Source: Epiperipatus broadwayi
Taxonomy: Eukaryota; Onychophora; Udeonychophora; Euonychophora; Peripatidae
Reading direction: 5' to 3'
Length of the DNA: 64,000 nucleotides
NCBI GenBank assembly: GCA_028023455.1
Contig: JAQFVV010000143.1
Span: 412,001-476,000 of the forward strand
Below are positions 57,546 through 64,000 of this stretch, in pieces. Under the pieces are notes generated by a model. The model did no database searches, was not told the DNA's origin, and worked only from the letters and a program-made list of their open reading frames with translations. The position numbers and the translations under genes are program-made. Position 1 is the first letter of the stretch. Each line of letters starts with the position of its first letter.

Positions 57546-58178
57546 TCATTATTGTGAAATATAAAAACACAATACTTGTTTTTGAATTTTTTTGAATTAA
57601 TTAATTAAAACATGTGTGTAGATTCAATGGGATTAGTGAGATAAAAGTAAAACTCTGTTTTCAATCAAGATGTTATCACCTCAAATGATTTTATAAAAAG
57701 ATTGACAAAAAAATATGTTAGCCTGGATAATAATTTTTGTAAGAACTGTCAGCTGAAAAGTTGGTTACAATATTTTGTTGCAATTGGATGAAGTTTGCAG
57801 CAGTTGGTTTTAGCTGACTGTAGAATTGGCAGTTCAGTTACCATGAACTAATATAGCCGAAGGCAGGACAGTAGATTCAGGAACTGCTAATATTTTTCTT
57901 CGCAGGAGTTTGAATTTACATGGAGAAAATGACCTACTTCTTTATGCTGAAATCCATAACCTTAAACATGGAAAGGACAGTTGCTTGCCTGAAATCTATC
58001 AAACCAAGACAGCTGCCTGCCTGGAGTAATCTTAGACAGAAACAGACCAACCAAACTTACCAAGAAATATCTTCCAGCTTGCCCAGGGAACCCCAGCTTG
58101 CTGAAGAAGCAATTATATATATGCTGACGTATCTAAAGGCAGAGAAGCACAGATAAACATATATACAGCTGTGGTGAG
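57546..58178. other. Unassigned sequence between two elements
   Basis: No recognisable gene. Bases 57760-58160 are less AT-rich and hold a 78-codon plus-strand frame (57920-58156) with no domain I recognise and no repeat partner in the window. Confidence 0.5.
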
Positions 58179-58180
58179 TA

Positions 58181-59673
58181 CACCTTTACCCCGCTTAGCG
58201 ATGGCAATTGGTCCTCCAAAACTCATCGTTAAGCAAGAATATCGTATACAAAATACGTAATTATAATGGGGGCCTATGGGAAAAAATTGGTCGGTTCCAG
58301 TCTAAGTAAAATATACACACTGGTTTCCAAGCTCAAAGATTTTCTTGATTTTTTCATGACAATGATGACTAAATACGGTATCTAAAAAGAAAAGTTTTAT
58401 ATCACTAGGAAAAAAAAATGCATATTTTCACTTTAAAAAGTACAGAACAGCAAAAAGAAAAAGAAAGTGAAACTAAATTTGAATTTAAAAGTTTTTATAT
58501 TCTTCCGCAGAAGTTTTTCATCGTAATGGAAAAAAAAAATCCATACTGAAGTGTTTTTTTTTTTAATTTGTATTACAGTATATATTACTACTATACATTT
58601 ATGTTTATTACTTATGTGAAATTATTCAAATTAAAAAAAAATGTTTATTATTAATTATTTAATTGAACATAAAGACTTATTACTGTACTCCACAGTAACA
58701 AAATGCTTAATGCTTATCGTAAAGTAGTCAACTTTAGAAAACAAAAAACTTATTCTAAAAGCAAAAAATCTAATTTCTAATTTTCTAAAACATACAGCAA
58801 TGTTTATTTTTCTTTTATTTTTTTTACTATATTTTTAGTAATGTAATAATGCCCCCCCACCCCTGTTCGTGTAGAAGAAAATTCATTAACATTTATTTTA
58901 AATACAATCTGTTTTTCTTTTTAAACTTTTCTAATTCAACATTTGCATTTTAAAATATTTTTCTTTTGATTTGAAACAACTTGAGTGTAAACAATATATT
59001 TATTAACGAAGTTACAAAATCAATAACTATTTCTACTTAATTATCCAGGTGTTCTAAAAATAATGTCGTAATTAATAAACACATGCATGCAGTTTAATAT
59101 TCATATTTAGTGTTTTCCTGAAAGTTTGTGATGATAGTATTTTAGTTGTCCTGTACCGTATTTATATATTGGACTATTTCATCATCTAATATGTGTTGAA
59201 TGTCTTTAGAAAAATTAAACTTTATTTAAATAATCCAAGTACTGTACATTATATTTAAATAAAGTTTAATTTTTCTAAAGACATTCAACACTTATATATA
59301 CAGTATACAGTATTATAGATTCAATAATTATAGATATTTTAAGTTTATACGTTCTATATTCAAAATACTGAATGCAGAACTAACATTATGTTTTATGAAT
59401 AAAATATTGTATGAGTATACAATTACAGCAAAATCATTACCTGTATATATATTACAATAATGTACTTTTGCTTTTGGGTAAAATAAATTTAAAATACCTA
59501 TATCTCTGATGTCATCATGACGCAAAATTCAAGATGGCTGCCAAAAAAAAATTTTTTTCCCCCGATCGTTATAGTGAAAAATCGATTGTAAATTAAAGTA
59601 GTGGGTACAAATTGATGATGATCGCTATTGTGAAATATCGCTAAATAGTCAATCGCTAAGCGGGGTAAAGGTG
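58181..59673. mobile_element. TA-flanked inverted-repeat transposon (Tc1/mariner-pogo type), non-autonomous
   Basis: Terminal inverted repeats CACCTTTACCCCGCTTAGCG at both ends and TA duplication (58179-58180 and 59674-59675). The subterminal GCCTATGGGAAAAAATTGGT with TCGGTTCCAG resembles Tigger/pogo-like MITEs. 1493 bp with no transposase frame. Carries a perfect internal inverted repeat (59193-59291). Insertion is into otherwise unassigned sequence. Confidence 0.88.
59193..59291. repeat. 40-bp perfect inverted repeat inside the transposon
   Basis: GTGTTGAATGTCTTTAGAAA and the following bases to 59232 are exactly reverse-complemented at 59252-59291, with a 19-bp spacer (CTGTACATT region). 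Perfect arms imply recent formation or gene conversion. Confidence 0.92.
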
Positions 59674-59675
59674 TA

Positions 59676-60091
59676 GAGTTATATATAATAAAATTTTAAA
59701 TAATTTCTTTAGTAAAATGCCATTTTAGAAGTGATGCGTGAATTTGTACTTTTCATGTTTATGGTGGGTGTATAGTTGAGCAGGCTGCCTGGATGCAGGG
59801 TGTTCATGATGCTCCGAAGTATAGGCTCAGCACTGTCTAGACCTAGATGTTGAGCTCCCAGAGTATTCCAGCATTGTATATGTAGGCCTCATGAATAGAC
59901 CTCATCTATAGCCCATAAGACTCACAAGAGATGAGCAGGGCTGTCTCAATGCCAGACATTTTATTTCTGGATACTACTCCTTGTGGATGATCTGTCTATG
60001 TATTTAGAAGGGGCAGTGCTTAAAAATGTATTTTCTCGCAATGTCATGGGGCCTTGTGTTCTGATAGTACATGCTTGGTTGTCTACTTATC
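59676..60091. other. Unassigned sequence
   Basis: Less AT-rich stretch (about 59750-60090) with no recognisable coding domain. The plus-strand frame from 59983 runs into the tandem repeats below and is not convincing. Confidence 0.5.
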
Positions 60092-60260
60092 ATGGCATGG
60101 GGAGCTGCCGTTCACTTATTCACTTTTCCTATCTCATTTCGCCTACTTGGCATGGGGAGCTGCAGTTCACTTTTTCACTTTTCCTATCTCACCTCGCCTA
60201 TTTAGCATGGGAAGCTGCAGTTCACTTATTCACTTTTCCTATCTCACCTTGCCTACTTCA
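60092..60260. repeat. 55-bp tandem repeats, three units
   Basis: Units starting CATGGGGAGCTGC at 60096, 60151 and 60206, each followed by GTTCACTT.TTCACTTTTCCT and ATCTCA. Period 55 bp, not a multiple of three, so the two overlapping frames here are repeat shadows. Confidence 0.93.
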
Positions 60261-62685
60261 TCAGCATTAACTAATCAAGCAGAAAGACATTTTGAAATTT
60301 ATATATTTTTAATTCTATAAAATGATTTTATCTTTCGTTTATGAAAAAAAAAAAGAGAAAGACATTTTACAATCATCTGTCAAAAATTTGATAGTACTTA
60401 TTTTAAGGAAAAAAAATTATTCAGCAAAGAGAATTAAATTGCAAGTATAATCTATAATAATTTTATTATGATAAATACTAATGTTGTGTAAATAAATTAA
60501 TATATCGCACATCTGTGCAAATTATTTATATGTGCGTTTCAGTAAACCTAGTATGTAAAATCTACATCATTTAACTGAAACTTTAATCATTTATTGAATT
60601 TTTATATCATTTAAGATTCTGGTAATTATTTTGTAATAAATCAAATATGTTCAAAAATTTCATGCACACACATATGTGTATATCTGTCAATCGTATTGCA
60701 AATATCAATGCTTGTCAATTATAATACATATGTAAAATTTAATCATTTTTTATATTAATTGTATATTATAAATTGCACGTCTGTGCGCACATATATGTAA
60801 ATCAAGGAAATAATCTGAATTTTGAATAGTAAATATTTTAAATCAGTGTAATAACTTTAGTTGTGTATATAATTTTATATAATATTCAAAATCAGAAGCC
60901 TGATTCTGCAGATCGTAATATTTATTTATTTTGTTGTTAATAAACTTGTATTTAATTGTTAAAATTGTATTGCATCATCTCTTGGTCACATACAGTAATA
61001 GAGCTTGTGTTGTCTGAGCTAGATTCATGCACGGGATGAATATATAAATGGGGATGTATATATTAGTACTTTTGGGGCATCCAGCAATGATCAATCATCA
61101 TCCTGGTTGGTGCAAAAGAGAATACTCTTTAAAGCCCATGCACTATATTTTAGTTTTAGTTTAGTCTTATTAGGAGTCAAGTTTATAGTTGGCCAGTACA
61201 AGTCGCTTGTGCATTGATGATGATCAGCATGTTTTAATATACCAGCATTATTGTTTAGATTTTCTGATTGTGTATTCTAAAGGATAAGCACTTAAGTGAT
61301 GCCTCTATGTTATGTTTAAATAATTGCCTAAGCTGGAAAAGGCTCAATAGGTTGATTAATATTTTTTATTGTTCAAATTCAGCCACAAGATGGACTGTTG
61401 ATTTTATTCTGATTTATTGTATTGATTGTTAATTGTTGCTCATTCATGATGATGAATGGTCTATTTGAGTAGTACTCATACTTACTTATAATTATTTTTA
61501 CTTTATAATGCTGGTTGATAGTTAATTATGTTTTTAGTTGCTCTTCTGATCTCTCATCAATGATCTCAAAGATCTCTTGATCTCATGCTCCTCTTAAATA
61601 TATTTTACCTTTACTATACTTTGTAAATTATTAATATAACAAATTCACGTATTTACTTGGGGTGGATGATGATTTGCCATCACCCAGTTCAAACCCTTTT
61701 TTTTGATACCCCCATCGTGTTACAATATACTGTACTACAAATCATATTGTCATACTGAAAAAAAATACCTATTATTTACTCTTCATTAGACTCAATTTAA
61801 ATAAAATTTCATTCATTCCAACATAACATACCAATGTTTATACAACGAGATCTGGCTCTTTGATTATGTCATCCATTTGTAGTACTTACAAAATATAATT
61901 AGGGATAATCTATTTCAGGTGCACTGTTTAAATCAAAATTATGTCCAAAACAACCATTTCAACAAAGAAAATATTAGAAACATTTAAAATATATATTTAT
62001 AAATACTATGAAATTAACTGCTTTGCATAATGCAGTTCTATTTCAATGAAAAATTAAAATAAAACTTTAAAAGCATAAAATCAAAATGTAAACAAACACT
62101 AATAAAAATCCACAAAATGCTGATTTAGCTATCTCAGTTGTAGTAATTCTGCTTTTTTTGTTTGAATTTTTTTTTCCCTTGATTACATTCTAATGTCTTC
62201 TGCATACTAAAAATTAAAATGATATTCTAAAAATAAAACAAACTTATTCTAATAAAAAAAATCACTTTAATTTTGTCTAAAAATTGTTTCCACGATAGTA
62301 ATCAGCTTTTCAGAAAGTTCTGAAGTATATTGTCCATGTATGTCCTATGTTAATTGATGATATTCATATTATTTTTGTTAAAAGAATTTTACAACTTTTT
62401 TCATTTGGATTTTTTTTCTGACATTATGTTCTAATCTTGTTTTCTACCTCTTAATCTTCACTATGATCTTCTAATAGTAAAAACAAACTCATGCTGATAA
62501 AAATCATTTTTCTTTTCTCATTCGAAAATTTGTTTTTCATAATGATAATCAGCTTTCAGACAAAGTCCGTGAATTGTCCTGCATATGTATGACCAATGAA
62601 GTTCCTAGCAATTTTGTTTAGTAAGTTTTACAGCTTTTTCATTATTATTTTTTCTCTAACTTGATAACCACTTTTGGTAAATACT
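60261..62685. other. Non-coding sequence, no gene recognised
   Basis: AT-rich sequence with short TGTGCG/CACATATATG motifs at 60500-60810 and GATCTC-rich sequence at 61540-61590. No kinesin 5' exon could be found here. Confidence 0.5.
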
Positions 62686-62687
62686 TA

Positions 62688-62956
62688 TTGGTCCCGTGAC
62701 ACAAAGTATGTATTAGACAAGTTGCGCCTTTTCACATTTGTATCAATCCACTGATATCTTTGTAATCTTGTGATCTGACCAAAATAACCTGTATGCAGAT
62801 CTTGTACATGATATTTTCGCAAAAATTTACAAAAATAATGTGTACATTGATCTTTTGTACATAATATTTTCCCAAGATTTACAAAGTTACGGCAGATTGA
62901 ATACGTATGTGAAAAGGCGCAGCATATCTAATGTGTGCTCAGTGTCATAGGACTAA
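62688..62956. mobile_element. TA-flanked MITE, 269 bp
   Basis: Inverted ends TTGGTCCCGTGACAC and GTGTCATAGGACTAA, extended by GTTGCGCCTTTTCACAT and its counterpart GTGAAAAGGCGCAGC, about 50-bp arms with mismatches. Flanked by TA on both sides. No coding content. A second, separate right-type end lies at 63747-63794, which may make this a nested copy in a longer element. Confidence 0.8.
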
Positions 62957-62989
62957 TACTAGTTTCATATAAAAAATATAAATAAATTA

Positions 62990-63560
62990 TAACATAATTT
63001 ACCAAAAAAAAAAACAGAAATATATATATGACATTTACACGAAAAAGTATAACAATACTAAAGTTATCAATTTTAGCAAAAAAAAATCACCGATCTTAAA
63101 AAGTACATTTATACAACTTTTTACAGAAAAAAATTAAAAACATGGTAAAGAATATACATTTATAACAATATTAAATGATATTAAACAGAAATATATGTGA
63201 CATTTATACGAAAAAGTATACAATTTATAACAATACTAAAGATATGAATTTCAGCAAAAAAAAATTAGACGCCATTACGGACAAGACTACTTTCACATAA
63301 AAAATATAAACAATTTTAAGCATAAGCGTTATACAAAAAGTTGAAAATGCTATTTTTCCATACAGAAATATATACGACTTTCACAGGGAAAAGATAAAAT
63401 ATGGTGTGAAATATAAATTAATAATAGTACTAAACATATTGTGCAGAATATAAATTAATAACTACTAAACATATAAAATTTGACCAAAAAAAATATTTAA
63501 CAGTAAAGTTTTAAGCAATCAATACAAGACACCATTATACAAAAAGTCTAAAATGTTATT
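62990..63560. repeat. Degenerate repeats, about 190-bp period
   Basis: ACAGAAATATATATATGACA, then TTTACACGAAAAAGTATA and AACAATACTAAAG, recurs at about 63010, 63185 and, weaker, 63365. ATACAAAAAGT(T/C)GAAAATG..ATTTTTCCATACAGAAAT recurs at 63333 and 63538. Confidence 0.7.
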
Positions 63561-63746
63561 TTGCCATACAGAAATCAAGCTGTTGTCAGAATTAAATCTT
63601 AAACAAAAACTGGCAAAAAAAATTAGCTTTGGAAAAAATTCTTTTGTTACCAGAACGGAGATCTGATAAAAAACACATTTTGATACACAAGATCATATTT
63701 TCTTGGATTTATTTCACCTAATCGCTATGTTACACATTTAGCGTGG

Positions 63747-63794
63747 ATGTGAAAAGGTGCAACAGATCTAATACGTGTTGGGTCACAGAACTAA
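63747..63794. repeat. Second right-hand MITE terminus
   Basis: TGTGAAAAGGTGCAACAGAT, then CTAATACGTG and GGTCACAGAACTAA, matches the right end of the MITE at 62688-62956 (GTGAAAAGGCGCAGC, then GTGTCATAGGACTAA). Together with the left end at 62688 it could delimit a 1.1-kb element that includes the repeats at 62990-63560. Confidence 0.7.
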
Positions 63795-63797
63795 GTA

Positions 63798-64000
63798 CCC
63801 CAATTTTTTTAGCTTAGATTTTGAGGCTTATGATCAAAATTATTGTAAGTATGAAACAACATAAATAAAATAATAATATTAAGCACAGTTTATTTTTAAT
63901 GCTAAAGATATAAATAAACTAAAGTGAAAAAAATTTGTTCTAATATTTAATCAGTGGGAAGATGTAAAATATTGAGAAAAAAAAAAGATTAGTAAAATCA
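63798..64000. other. Right edge, nothing recognised
   Basis: AT-rich sequence up to the window end with no coding domain or repeat partner. Confidence 0.5.

Noticed and set aside
59983-60320. Two overlapping repetitive frames
   Set aside because: Caused by 55-bp tandem repeats whose period is not a multiple of three.

Overview
This is AT-rich eukaryotic nuclear DNA, about 70% A+T or more by eye, with many A/T homopolymers, spliced exons bounded by GT-AG and a dense crop of transposable elements. The element mix (RTE-like and CR1/Jockey-like LINEs, a LINE ORF1 combining a PHD-type finger with an FP25K-like C-terminal domain, a Mag/K02A2.6-like Gypsy element, ZBED5-like hAT elements) points to an invertebrate animal. 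An arthropod is plausible, but the window alone does not settle it.

The only host gene I can support is a minus-strand kinesin-6 gene of the KIF23/MKLP1/Pavarotti type. Three consecutive coding exons of its motor domain lie at 37039-37164, 19765-19870 and 7095-7231. They join in phase with no missing residues: beta-1 segment VYCRVRP, then QYTFQYVFDD, then the P-loop GITSSGKT and [12 protein letters not shown]. The introns between them are about 17.2 kb and 12.5 kb. The 5' exon(s) and all exons after the P-loop exon are not found and probably lie outside. Nearly everything else is intronic or flanking sequence made of mobile elements.

Layout. 1-496: end of a Gypsy-type pol (integrase C-terminus) cut by the window edge. 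3.3-5.6 kb: a 250-bp duplication and a 1.5-kb inverted-repeat element of unknown class. 7.1 kb: P-loop exon. 12.0 kb: RTE fragment. 12.86-18.27 kb: a foldback element split by a complete but frameshifted Gypsy element with 98%-identical LTRs, primer site and polypurine tract; a 253-bp palindrome follows at 18.3 kb. 19.8 kb: second exon. 21.2-28.3 kb: RTE fossils, a non-autonomous hAT with internal repeats, a second member of the unknown inverted-repeat family, and a 1.54-kb hAT deletion derivative. 29.6 kb: unexplained GC-rich islet. 37.0-37.2 kb: first exon seen. 37.6-39.8 kb: degenerate RTE. 39.9 kb: G-rich purine tract. 40.07-57.55 kb: a LINE array made of two copies of one ~4.4-kb CR1/Jockey-like LINE (A at 40.2-45.15, B at 51.66-57.55), a minus-strand L1/Tx1-like LINE (45.15-50.5) and three 5'-truncated tails, each joined at trinucleotide microsatellites. 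Copy A carries a tRNA-Leu-like mini-SINE and a 396-bp hAT; copy B carries a 1.5-kb hAT. 58.18-59.67 kb: a TA-flanked inverted-repeat transposon. 60.1 kb: 55-bp tandem repeats. 62.7-63.8 kb: a MITE cluster.

No intact element-encoded protein was found; every pol, ORF1, ORF2 or transposase region is frameshifted, truncated or interrupted, apart from the short integrase frame at the left edge. No CRISPR array, prokaryotic operon or viral genome is present. The most informative points are the kinesin exons hidden among repeats, the LINE whose ORF1 and ORF2 share one frame separated by a single TGA in both copies, the recent tRNA-Leu-like retroposon validated by an empty paralogous site, and the unclassified inverted-repeat family.
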